DNA from: Xiphydria camelus
Lineage: Eukaryota; Arthropoda; Insecta; Hymenoptera; Xiphydriidae
Assembly (NCBI GenBank): GCA_963678675.1
Contig: OY783194.1
Coordinates: 12,281,635-12,345,634, forward strand
Direction of reading: 5' to 3'
DNA: 64,000 nucleotides
Positions 54,376 to 62,854 of the stretch are shown piece by piece; within the stretch, counting starts at the first letter, position 1; each line of letters starts with the position of its first letter. The translations under genes were made by a program, and so were the position numbers. The notes beneath the pieces were generated by a model. It was not told where the DNA came from. It made no database searches and worked only from the letters and a program-made list of their open reading frames with translations.

Positions 54376-55506
54376 ATGCCTCATCTCAGCCGGACACCCG
54401 AATCCGGACGCCCCACGAAGGGCCGTCCGCAAACACGAGCCATGACTAACACTTCCGGGAGTGGAACTAACCCGGTGGCGCCCAGATCCCTTTCGGCACC
54501 CGAACGCGACAACGAGGTCCGTGCCCTGACAAAACGCCTGGAGGAGCTCCAGGCAAATACACCAACCAGGACTACGTTAGGAGGAAACATCGAGGCCGAA
54601 CCCATCCTCCCTGCAACCGTGTCATCGGCGCGACAGACTCCGCCGAACGACGGCGCAGAACCATCGGAATCGGACAACCAACTGCCCAATCCCATTCCAT
54701 GCGAACTCGCCGCAAGCGAGGCCTTGATCGCGGAATGGCGGAAACTGATGAGGGTGATAGCCGCACCAGCCGTACCGCTACAAGACTACTCCGGGACGGA
54801 CTATGAGGACCCGGAGGTGTTCCTTCTCGAATGCGAGGAGTATTTCGAGAGGAATCACATCGAGCAGTCCCTCTGGACGCGAAGAGCGAGTCAAGCCCTC
54901 AAGGCAGACGCCGAGAAGTGGTGGGCTTGTTACAAAGGACTGCGCTTCCCCTGGCAGAAGTTCAAGAGCCTACTACGCACCCGCTTCAATAACAACAGCG
55001 TAGTTCTACGCTTAAAAACACAGCTGTACTCTCGGGTGCAGGGAGAAAAGGAGGCTGTGGGTCCATTCCTACAACGGAAGTTCCTACTCTTCCAACGCGT
55101 ACAACCTGACGCCGATGACGAGGAGGTCGTCGCGACGCTCCTGGAGACAATAAAAGTCTCCCTCCGCCGTGCGGTACGACCTTTCCGGCCATCCAACTTC
55201 GAAGAGCTGCTTCAAAGGGCCATGGAAGCTGAGCTCGACGAGGTGGATCTTCCCGGGAGAAACCACCGGAAGGAGGAAACCGGCGGCAAGGGCAACGAGC
55301 CAGGAACCCAGGGGAAGCCCGTCGACAAGACAAGAAACACGAACACCGGCGAGTTGCCGAGGTGCTGGTACTGTCCCGAGCATCATCTCCACCGAGACTG
55401 CCCAGTCTTCGCGGAGCACCGACAGCAACAAACGGCGGGAAACTGGAGGAGTCCGGCAGCGAAACCCGCCGCTGCCAACGACTCGACAACTACAACCCAC
55501 CAATAG
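54376..55506 (+). CDS. gag: Gag polyprotein (capsid and nucleocapsid)
   Basis: 376 codons from ATG 54376; a second in-frame ATG at 54442 would give 354, and I cannot tell which is used. Gag forms the particle and packages RNA. The N-terminal third is low-complexity and proline-rich. Residues about 135-245 form the retrotransposon-gag core (EVFLLECEEYFERNHIEQ, then ALKADAEKWWACYKG, then FKSLLRTRFNN). A zinc knuckle near residue 335 reads CWYCPEHHLHRDC. Its spacing, C-x2-C-x3-H-x4-C, is one residue shorter than the classical x4. It overlaps pol by more than 60 bp past a G GGA AAC slip site at 55437-55443 and stops at TAG 55504-55506. Confidence 0.9.
   Translation: MPHLSRTPESGRPTKGRPQTRAMTNTSGSGTNPVAPRSLSAPERDNEVRALTKRLEELQANTPTRTTLGGNIEAEPILPATVSSARQTPPNDGAEPSESDNQLPNPIPCELAASEALIAEWRKLMRVIAAPAVPLQDYSGTDYEDPEVFLLECEEYFERNHIEQSLWTRRASQALKADAEKWWACYKGLRFPWQKFKSLLRTRFNNNSVVLRLKTQLYSRVQGEKEAVGPFLQRKFLLFQRVQPDADDEEVVATLLETIKVSLRRAVRPFRPSNFEELLQRAMEAELDEVDLPGRNHRKEETGGKGNEPGTQGKPVDKTRNTNTGELPRCWYCPEHHLHRDCPVFAEHRQQQTAGNWRSPAAKPAAANDSTTTTHQ
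55437..55476 (+). promoter_or_regulatory. Likely -1 ribosomal frameshift signal between gag and pol
   Basis: G GGA AAC (55437-55443) fits X XXY YYZ and is in register with the gag codons (Gly-Asn). Slipping back one base enters the open pol frame (Gly-Lys-Leu). After an 11-nt spacer, GGCAGCG (55455-55461) pairs perfectly with CGCTGCC (55470-55476) around an 8-nt loop. The spacer is a little longer than the usual 5-9 nt. Confidence 0.7.
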
Positions 55507-58500
55507 TATTCGCGGGCACGGCTTGCCTCACTCGACAGGAATTGCCACACCTCACGGTGAATATCCAGGGCTTTACCCTCTCAGCCCTCATCGACTCAGG
55601 GGCAAGCCATAATTTCATCCACGCAAGTCGCGTGGACATACAAAAACTACGACCAGGCCCGCCAACAGCTCAACTGGCGGGGAACCGAGGAGAGATGCCT
55701 CTCATCGGGGAAACCAGTCTCAACCTTATCATCGGTGGCGTTTCCCTTCCAGGAACCTTCTTGGTCAGTCCGACCCTTAATGAAGACGTCATTCTCGGGT
55801 ACCCGTGGCTGAAGTCGCACGCGGTGGTGCAGGATTATCAGCACGGGTATCTCTACGCCGGAACCACGCGGAGAATGCGAGTATACTTAGAACAACGGAT
55901 CGAGAGACCACAGACGACGCCGGTTCCCCTTCCCTGGGATAAAATCAACCAGGGCTTTCCACGCGACCTGCTACCGGAATTCCAGAAGGTCCTGGAGGAC
56001 CATGCGGCCTGTTTCCATCAGGGGGAGCGATTGCGGCAGACCAGAAGCATTTCACACGAAGTTAAACTCCGAACCACACAGCCAGTACGATCCTCGAACT
56101 ACCGCTACTCGGACCATAAAAAAAAAATTATCCAGGAGCAGATCCGGGAGATGTTGGCGGAGCGAGTGATAGAGCCCACTGTATCTCCGTACAACTCACC
56201 GATAGTTTTGGCACCAAAGAAGGACGGCACCTCTCGTTTTTGCGTTGACTACCGGCGCCTGAACGGGATCACGGAGGACTCAAACCAGGAGCTCCCGGTA
56301 ATTCACGAGGCACTGAAGGACCTAGGGACGGCGCAGGTATTTACCACACTGGATATGAAGAGCGGGTACTGGCAGGTTCCAATGGCAGAATACGCTAAAC
56401 CGTATACCGCCTTCTCCTCCCCTGATGGCGGGCAATACCAGTTCCGGGTTATGCCTTTCGGACTAAAAGGAGCGCCAGGCACTTTTCAACGGCTCATGAG
56501 CCAAGAGGTCCTCACCGAATACTTTCGGAACTTCTGTCTCGCGTATTTAGACGACATAATAATCTATTCCCCGGACTGGGACAGCCACCTGATTCACGTA
56601 CGGGCAGTCCTCGAAAGATTGGCCGTGCACGGCCTCACTTGCACCCTGAGCAAGTGCCACTTCGGGACTCGGGAACTGGAATATCTCGGGCACATCGTGG
56701 GACCGGACGGAAACCGAGCACAGGAGGGACACATCTTAGCCATAACACAAGCTAGTGCCCCTACAAACCGAAAAGAGTTACGCCAGTTCCTGGGAACGTG
56801 CAATTGGCTGCGCGAATACGTGCCAAACTTTGCAGAGACAGCCGCTCCGCTCACGGATCTCCTGAGTAAACAACGGTCCTGGCACTGGTCCACCTCCGTC
56901 GCAGAAGCCTTCCGTGAAGTCCAGGAACTGTTCAGAGGAGAACTACGACTCAGTCGACCTGATCCAACACTCCCGTACATCCTACAAACAGACGCTAGCG
57001 CAAAAGGAATGGGGGCCGTACTGTACCAGGAAGCAGCAGCCTCGGGAGCGCGCCGCATAATCAGCTACGCCAGTGCACGCTTCAACCAGACGGAGAGCAG
57101 GTATCACTGTAACGAGCAGGAGTGCCTAGCAATCGTCTGGGCGGTAAAGAAGTACCGCCCCTACCTGGAGGACACACAATTCACCTTGAGGACGGACAGC
57201 AAAGCATTGACGTGGCTCAACCAGATGCGGGATCACCGGGCAAAGCTAACCCGATGGGCACTCCTTCTACAGGAATTTACCTTCCAGCTGGAACATTGTC
57301 CTGGCAAGCACAACGCTTTGCCAGACGCTCTCTCCCGCCAACCAAGCAGGACCGAACAACTGGACGAACTCATCCAGCCGGAGAGGATGCTGCCACCAAC
57401 CCCGGGGCTAAATCACATCGAGATCTCCAATCTAACCAAGGAGATCATTGTGGACCAACAAGCAGACCGGAAACTAACCACACTGGCACGACAATGTCTC
57501 GCCAACGAAAATCAAGGCTCCGGAAGCCACCTCGTGCAAGACGGACGGCTTTACCGATGTACCCCGGACGGGGGCAGACGACTAATCGTTCCTCAGGCCA
57601 CAAAACCAAGACTTCTATATGAGCTCCACGACCAGGCGGGACATCCGGGGGAGGCCGAGACCACGCGCAGCCTCCGGGAGTATTACTACTGGCCACGCAT
57701 GCAGCAAGAGGTCAGACAATACGTGAGAGAATGCCGGCTTTGTGCTTGCTGCAAGGCTTCGCGGCCGGGACCCCCGGACCGCCAACAACCACGACAGCCT
57801 ACGGAACCGTGGAAAACGGTCGCACTGGATCTGATGGGACCATACCCAAGAACCAATCGGGGAAACAAGTTCATCCTGGTCGTCACGGATCTCTTCTCGA
57901 GATACCCGGAGGCTCATGCTGTCGGAACGTCGGACGCGTCACACCTTATCAAGGTTCTCGACCGCGAAATTTGGCCCCGCTGGGGTTATCCCAAGGCGAT
58001 CCTTACGGATAACGGGCCCCAGTTCACCAGCAATGAGTGGTCCACCAGCTGTCGGAGATGGGGAGTAGAACCCTGGACAACACCCATCTACCACCCTAGA
58101 GCTAACCCAACGGAGCGACGAAATCAGGAGATCAAAAAGGGACTCCGTATCCACCTCGCCACGGGGAAGCATTCCACGTGGGATCAATATCTTCCCAAAA
58201 TCTTATTCAACCTGCGCCGGAGGCGCAATGCTGCAACGGGCCTAACACCCACGGAACTACTCTTCGGGCACAACATTACTTGCCCCGGAGAGTGGATTCT
58301 CCGCGAACAAACGAATAAGGCCCGCGCTCCTCGGCAGGAGCGGATGGAGGCAGCCAAAGCCCGACAAAGACGCTATCTACAAACTACAGACAGCAGAGAA
58401 GACGAGCCTCAATACATGCCCGGCAGCAAGGTGTACGCACGACTGCATACTCTATCTAACGCGGCCCAATGCATCCACGCGGGGTTCGCTCCCCGGTGGG

Positions 58501-58808
58501 ACGGCCCTCACACCGTCGTGGAATACGCCGGAGGGGGCGTCTACATGATTCTCCGAGGTGACGAGACGGTGAAAATGCATTTCACCCAGCTCAAACCGGC
58601 GACACCTCGGACCGAATCAGCCGCCCCGGGAGAGAATGACTCGAGGTCCGACAACCAAGATCCCGAAAATCAACCCCACCAGTTGGTACCACGGCGGAAG
58701 AGAGGTCGGCCGAGGAAGGAAGAAGCCCCTCCGGCCACACCACCAGTAACCGCGTCGCACGGTTACCATCTACGGCCCCGTGGACGCGAGGCCCGTTCCC
58801 TGGAGTGA
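55440..58808 (+). CDS. pol: Pol polyprotein: protease, reverse transcriptase, RNase H, integrase
   Basis: Open to TGA 58806-58808, about 1120 residues after the frameshift; the frame itself is open from 55362 but has no good ATG, so a Gag-Pol fusion is expected. Protease: ALIDSGASHNFI, catalytic Asp codon at 55593. Reverse transcriptase: FCVDYRRLN, TTLDMKSGYWQV, MPFGLKGAPGTFQRLM, and the catalytic YLDD at 56544-56555. RNase H: LQTDASAKGMGAV, CNEQECLAIVWA, RTDSKAL. Integrase: zinc head with HDQAGHPG and CRLCACC, then the catalytic triad in ALDLMGPY, LTDNGPQF and NPTERRNQEIKKG. The C-terminus is basic (RRKRGRPRKEE, an AT-hook-like end); no chromodomain is seen. Every key residue is present, so it may be active. 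Confidence 0.95.
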   Translation, partial: KLEESGSETRRCQRLDNYNPPIVFAGTACLTRQELPHLTVNIQGFTLSALIDSGASHNFIHASRVDIQKLRPGPPTAQLAGNRGEMPLIGETSLNLIIGGVSLPGTFLVSPTLNEDVILGYPWLKSHAVVQDYQHGYLYAGTTRRMRVYLEQRIERPQTTPVPLPWDKINQGFPRDLLPEFQKVLEDHAACFHQGERLRQTRSISHEVKLRTTQPVRSSNYRYSDHKKKIIQEQIREMLAERVIEPTVSPYNSPIVLAPKKDGTSRFCVDYRRLNGITEDSNQELPVIHEALKDLGTAQVFTTLDMKSGYWQVPMAEYAKPYTAFSSPDGGQYQFRVMPFGLKGAPGTFQRLMSQEVLTEYFRNFCLAYLDDIIIYSPDWDSHLIHVRAVLERLAVHGLTCTLSKCHFGTRELEYLGHIVGPDGNRAQEGHILAITQASAPTNRKELRQFLGTCNWLREYVPNFAETAAPLTDLLSKQRSWHWSTSVAEAFREVQELFRGELRLSRPDPTLPYILQTDASAKGMGAVLYQEAAASGARRIISYASARFNQTESRYHCNEQECLAIVWAVKKYRPYLEDTQFTLRTDSKALTWLNQMRDHRAKLTRWALLLQEFTFQLEHCPGKHNALPDALSRQPSRTEQLDELIQPERMLPPTPGLNHIEISNLTKEIIVDQQADRKLTTLARQCLANENQGSGSHLVQDGRLYRCTPDGGRRLIVPQATKPRLLYELHDQAGHPGEAETTRSLREYYYWPRMQQEVRQYVRECRLCACCKASRPGPPDRQQPRQPTEPWKTVALDLMGPYPRTNRGNKFILVVTDLFSRYPEAHAVGTSDASHLIKVLDREIWPRWGYPKAILTDNGPQFTSNEWSTSCRRWGVEPWTTPIYHPRANPTERRNQEIKKGLRIHLATGKHSTWDQYLPKILFNLRRRRNAATGLTPTELLFGHNITCPGEWILREQTNKARAPRQERMEAAKARQRRYLQTTDSREDEPQYMPGSKVYARLHTLSNAAQCIHAGFAPRWDGPHTVVEYAGGGVYMILRGDETVKMHFTQLKPATPRTESAAPGENDSRSDNQDPENQPHQLVPRRKRGRPRKEEAPPATPPVTASHGYHLRPRGREARSLE

Positions 58809-59225
58809 AGCCAACCTCGGACAACCCAACGGCGATTACCGCCCACGGCACCGCAGACGCAATGCCGATCCTCGGAGTTGGACCAACCCTTGGCGTCGCA
58901 GACGCAACGCCGATCCTCAGAGTGGGGTCAACCATGGTCATCGCAACAGTGGTTCCTGCCCGGCCATCTTCGATAAGAGGCCCCATTAGTATAAGTTACT
59001 CTTATTATTATTATTATTATTATTGCTATCATTATAATTATTATTATTTTAAATCATGATCTAATTATTTTTTCTAACTCATTTACATTACGAGTAGTTA
59101 AGCCACGTAATGACAATCAGAATATTATTATTTTCTTTTATAAGCTATCGTATGTACATACCTCATAGCGGCGCAAACTAGAGCTCCAACGTCTGCGACG
59201 GTTGGTAGCCTGAGTAGGGGGGAGT
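58809..59225 (+). other. Retrotransposon 3' untranslated region and polypurine tract
   Basis: Holds two diverged copies of a roughly 46-bp unit (GCAGACGCAA(T/C)GCCGATCCT, about 58855-58940), an ATT microsatellite at about 59003-59048, and AGGGGGGAG at 59216-59224 beside the 3' LTR, the expected plus-strand primer. No env-like frame is present. Confidence 0.75.
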
Positions 59226-60224
59226 TGACGTGCGTCATTTTTATAGGTATAAGTCCCTAGTATAGTTAGCCTTTAGAGAGCGCTTGACGCTCCCGAGCAG
59301 CGCGCAGTGGGCACTGGCCTGCCCGCTGGGGATTGGTGCGGCGGATCGTCGAGCACGTCACGTCGCGCCAATCAGGGGGACTGCCGCAAGTTGCCCCCAC
59401 TCGACCGTTACCGACCAATAGGACCGATAACGGTCCCCTCCGCTAGGTATATAAGGACACGCGCGGAGTGCAAGGTCACTCGAGCGTCGAGGGAGACGCC
59501 TGGATACCTCCCTCAGTCCTTCTTAGGACTCTTCTAATAGACGACTCGATTCGCATTTGGGTTCCCTTTTCTTTCTCCTTCCGCGGCGTTTTCACGCCTT
59601 CCTCCGACCGCGGCGCCTTCGCGCCTTCCACCGCTTCCTTCCGCGGCGTTTTCACGCCTTTCTCCGACCGCGGCGCCTTCGCGCCTTCCACCGTTTCCTT
59701 CCGCGGCGTTTTCACGCCTTCCTCCGACCGCGGCGCCTTCGCGCCTTCCACCGCTTCCTTCCGCGGCGTTTTCACGCCTTTCTCCGACCGCGGCGCCTTC
59801 GCGCCTTCCACCGTTTCCTTCCGCGGCGTTTTCACGCCTTCCTCCGACCGCGGCGCCTTCGCGCCTTCCACCGCTTCCTTCCGCGGCGTTTTCACGCCTT
59901 TCTCCGACCGCGGCGCCTTCGCGCCTTCCACCGCTTCCTTCCGCGGCGTTTTCACGCCTTCCCGACAGCGGCGCCTTTGCGCCTTCCACCGCTTCCTTCC
60001 GCGGCGTTTTCACGTCTTTCTCCGACCGCGGCGCCTTCGCGCCTTCCACCGCTTCCTTCCGCGGCGTTTTCACGCCTTCCCGACCGCGGCGCCTTAGCGC
60101 CTTCCACCGCTTCCTTCCGCGGCGTTTTCACGCCTTCCCGACCGCGGCGCCTTTGCGCCTTCCACCGCTTCCTTCCGCGGCCCCCTTTGCGCCTTTCCCT
60201 TTTCCGTTCCCCGCACGCGTGTCA
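59226..60224 (+). repeat. 3' LTR, 999 bp
   Basis: Identical to the 5' LTR over the unique part. It is longer by exactly 120 bp, one extra two-unit block of the minisatellite (59576-60180, ten units), and has one substitution at 59967. Confidence 0.95.
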
Positions 60225-60228
60225 AATG
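60225..60228 (+). repeat. Target-site duplication AATG, right copy
   Basis: Pairs with 53407-53410. Confidence 0.85.
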
Positions 60229-61189
60229 GCTAAAACTGGCGCTTCAGTTTCACCAGTTATAGCCACCTTGGGTACTGTTAGTGCGCAGAGCAGAAGAAAA
60301 CAGTTTCAGAAATATTGCAAGATGTTTGGAAATGGCCCGATTCATCCGTAACGACACAAAGAAAACGAAATACCCTTAAATTATACACAGGCCGACAAAT
60401 TTCTGACCCAGAAACGGGACCTTGTGTGCCCGAAGGATTTTGATACGCTGAATCCGAATCTGGCTTCAGATTTAACCCTATACGTCAGGTTTTCGAGATA
60501 TCCTAACCTAAAAGTGCGAAAAACACGCTTTTCTGCTAAATTCGGGGTTATGTATCATCGCGAATAAATTTGTTTTCTAAAAACGGATGACGCCTTTTTA
60601 AAGCAACACTCTTACCCTTTAAAACCGTGTCTCCAAATTTTGTATATCATTTTTTTTCATTGAGATATCTATGATTGAAACTAGGTACTTTCGCTATTTC
60701 AATACAGCATTGGGTCACATGCAATTTCCTTAACTCCCAACCCTGTAACCTAGGAGTGTATAACCTAAGTCCATTAAAACCCAAATTTCCTCAACCCCCC
60801 AACCCTGTCATATTACATATAGAAAAGACTGATATAATATATCGGTTCATTTGAAAAATTGCATGCATCCTTCAGTATTAACTTCTGACAAATGGCTTGA
60901 GATTGTAAAAGCCCGAGATATACCCCAGATAACACACGAGCATACTAATAATAATATAAGAGTGAACAACTGTAGTAAAGTTAGAAACCTCCTTCGGAGT
61001 TCCCTGACATCTAGCATGTTGTACAAAAAGGTTGTGATTCAATTTATCGCATACATATGCAGAATTATGTGTCTCAACATAAGCGTGTATATTCATTAGA
61101 AAGTCTTGGAACATACATTTTGACGTGTAGAAGTCTACTACTAATTTTCTACAGTACATGGCTACTTTGTACAGCTACTTTTGTATCGA
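60229..61189. other. Right flank of the retrotransposon, unassigned
   Basis: A 41-codon frame starts at the duplicated ATG (60226) but has no known domain. Two frames at 60851-61159 on opposite strands overlap and look random. No element is recognised. Confidence 0.45.
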
Positions 61190-61576
61190 GTAAACGCTTC
61201 AGGAGCACATCACAAATTCCCTACCGTAGTACAGAAAGATACTACTAGCTTATTGCTGTAATCGGTAACGTACTGTAATTACGTCTGTGCTCAGTAAACG
61301 CTTTAGGAGTATGCTACAAGTTTCCTACTGTAGTGCAGAATCCTACTACTAGATTGCTACTGTAGACGGTAACGTACTATAATTGCTTGTGTATTCAGTA
61401 AACGCTTCAGGAGTATGCTACAAGTTTTGTACTGTAGTGCAGAATCCTACTACTAGATGGCTACTGTAGACGGTAACGTACTATAATTGCTTGTGTACTC
61501 AGTAAACGCTTCAGAAGTATGCTACAAGTTTTATACTGTAGTGCAGAATCCTACTACTAGATTGCTACTATCGAAT
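61190..61576 (+). repeat. 104-bp tandem satellite, about 3.7 units
   Basis: Units begin GTAAACGCTT(C/T)AGGAGTATG at 61190, 61294, 61398 and 61502, a period of exactly 104 bp. Each contains ACTGTAGTGCAGAATCCTAC and GGTAACGTACTATAATTG. The first unit is most diverged. Similar ACTGTAGTA words recur near 63590-63650. Confidence 0.9.
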
Positions 61577-61883
61577 GGGAAGCACTGGCAATTACACGTA
61601 CATTAAATTTGAAGTACACATTGTGTACTTGAAATTCAATAAATGTATATTGAAAGTTTAATTCACACAAGTATGTCTTTCGATATCTTTCATTAAACGG
61701 TAAACAATATGTCATACTAATTTAAATTTATTAAAATGATTCTCAGTTATTTAATTAAACTCGAATCTTGAAAGCAAAATTTGCAAAGGGAATAAACTAA
61801 ATGGATAGTAGGTATAAATGTTTAACAAATTCACTGAACGACGTTAATTAACTTTTTTAATAAAAAAAAATTACATAGTAATA
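61577..61883. other. AT-rich 3' flank of the minus-strand gene
   Basis: Noncoding; the 3' UTR of the gene at 61884-62854 should lie here. No clear AATAAA on the minus strand close to the stop. Confidence 0.4.
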
Positions 61884-62854
61884 TTAATTTAAAGTTAAAG
61901 AATAATATCGCTTTGCAGCCCGGGCTTCGTCGTCGTCTTCATAACTGGCCGGCCTTTTATTACTATTCAGTCGATTTTTTTGCATGTAAACCCGTTGATA
62001 TGCATTTTTTATAGAGATTTGCATCCCTTTTTTAAACTCTTCATAAGTAACTCCCTCTAGGGATTTTATATTCCTCACTGCAGCTGCAAAATAAGATTTT
62101 TTAAAAACTGTTCATAATAATTACAATTAGAAATATGAATTTCTTTGTTTCTTACCAAAAAAGATGACACTCATATTAGAGTTTCGGAATCGAACTTTAC
62201 GTTCATTTTCTTTCGATGCCTTCCAAACTATATTTGTTGCGACGAAAGAGTCCGTGAGACTCGCTTGGAAGAATTCCTTAAGGGTCGTAGATAGCGTTCC
62301 TCCTCCTCTCTCTTGAAGATATTCTTGCTAAAGAAAGAATACGGACAGATATTACGTTTTATACATAATTGGAAAGAAATGGTCTTCAAAACGAGAATCA
62401 TTGACATAAATATTTAACTACATATAATACCAACCAAAATATGTAGCTGCTCCTTATCTTGCTCTAAAGCATCGAAATCTTTTCTATTTGCTATTGGTAA
62501 ATTTAAAGTTGCAACTAATGCTGCCAAATTTTTTTTTGATCTTTGCCTCTTTTCGATGGCATCTACTTTATTACTTATTTTCCTGAAACAATTCAATTAT
62601 TTATTGGACTTCCTTGCAAACTTCGTTACTTTTCCTCTTTAAATGAAACAAATATTTTAATCGTAAAAATTAAACGAATGAAGAGACAGATGGAAATTAT
62701 AAGTGTACAAAATACACGATTATGAAAATTAGTGAAACGTACTTTACTATTGTCAGAATTTCCTGCAATACTTCATCACGAGATGCTGTTTGTCTCGTTC
62801 TTCCAGTATTATTTCCATCCTCTTCGCCGCGATGTGGTTCAATCGTATTTCCAT
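61884..62854 (-). CDS. Spliced host gene, last four exons, DUF4806-like protein
   Basis: Exons, in order of transcription: 62854-62743 (112 bp), 62582-62435 (148), 62337-62157 (181), 62083-61884 (200). All junctions are GT-AG (donors GTACGT, GTTGGT, GTAAGA; acceptors TTTCAG, TTTAG, TTTGCAG, with TTACAG ahead of the first). Phases 2, 0 and 1 agree on both sides, giving one open frame of about 213 codons ending at TAA 61886-61884. The introns (160, 97, 73 bp) are insect-sized. The protein has a charged linker (IEKRQRSKKNL), LNLPIANRKDFDALEQDKEQ, an ERGGGTLSTTLKEFF block, NIVWKASKENERKVRF, and a basic C-terminus. The order of a 'LP-xx-ff-LE', a Gly-rich turn, an FF helix and a W-K core resembles DUF4806 of insect nuclear proteins; this match is from memory. 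The 5' exons, with the start codon, are upstream of 62854 and not found. Confidence 0.7.

Larger units (their letters stand above)
53411..60224 (+). mobile_element. Complete Ty3/gypsy-type LTR retrotransposon, 6814 bp, TSD AATG
   Basis: Two LTRs (53411-54289 and 59226-60224), a primer-binding site, gag, a -1 overlapping pol with protease, reverse transcriptase, RNase H and integrase in gypsy order, and a polypurine tract. AATG flanks the element at 53407-53410 and 60225-60228. No env frame follows pol. Outside a 120-bp copy-number difference in an internal repeat, I find only one substitution between LTRs (54032 against 59967), so insertion is recent. gag and pol lack internal stops, so it may be capable of transposing. 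It is unrelated in sequence to the dead gypsy at 3118-5431. Confidence 0.95.

Noticed and set aside
53653..54449. Long overlapping frames (up to 235 residues) across the LTR repeats, and the matching ones at 59468-60351
   Set aside because: They are open only because the GC-rich unit lacks stops and is a multiple of 3 bp; frames on both strands are equally open, and no domain is present.
55462..55468. Second heptamer AAACCCG as a slip site
   Set aside because: It fits the pattern but is out of register with gag codons (AAA CCC G), so it cannot slip in the required way.
60226..60351. 41-codon gene starting at the ATG contained in the retrotransposon's duplicated target
   Set aside because: Short, no recognisable domain, and the ATG coincidence is expected by chance for a 4-bp target.
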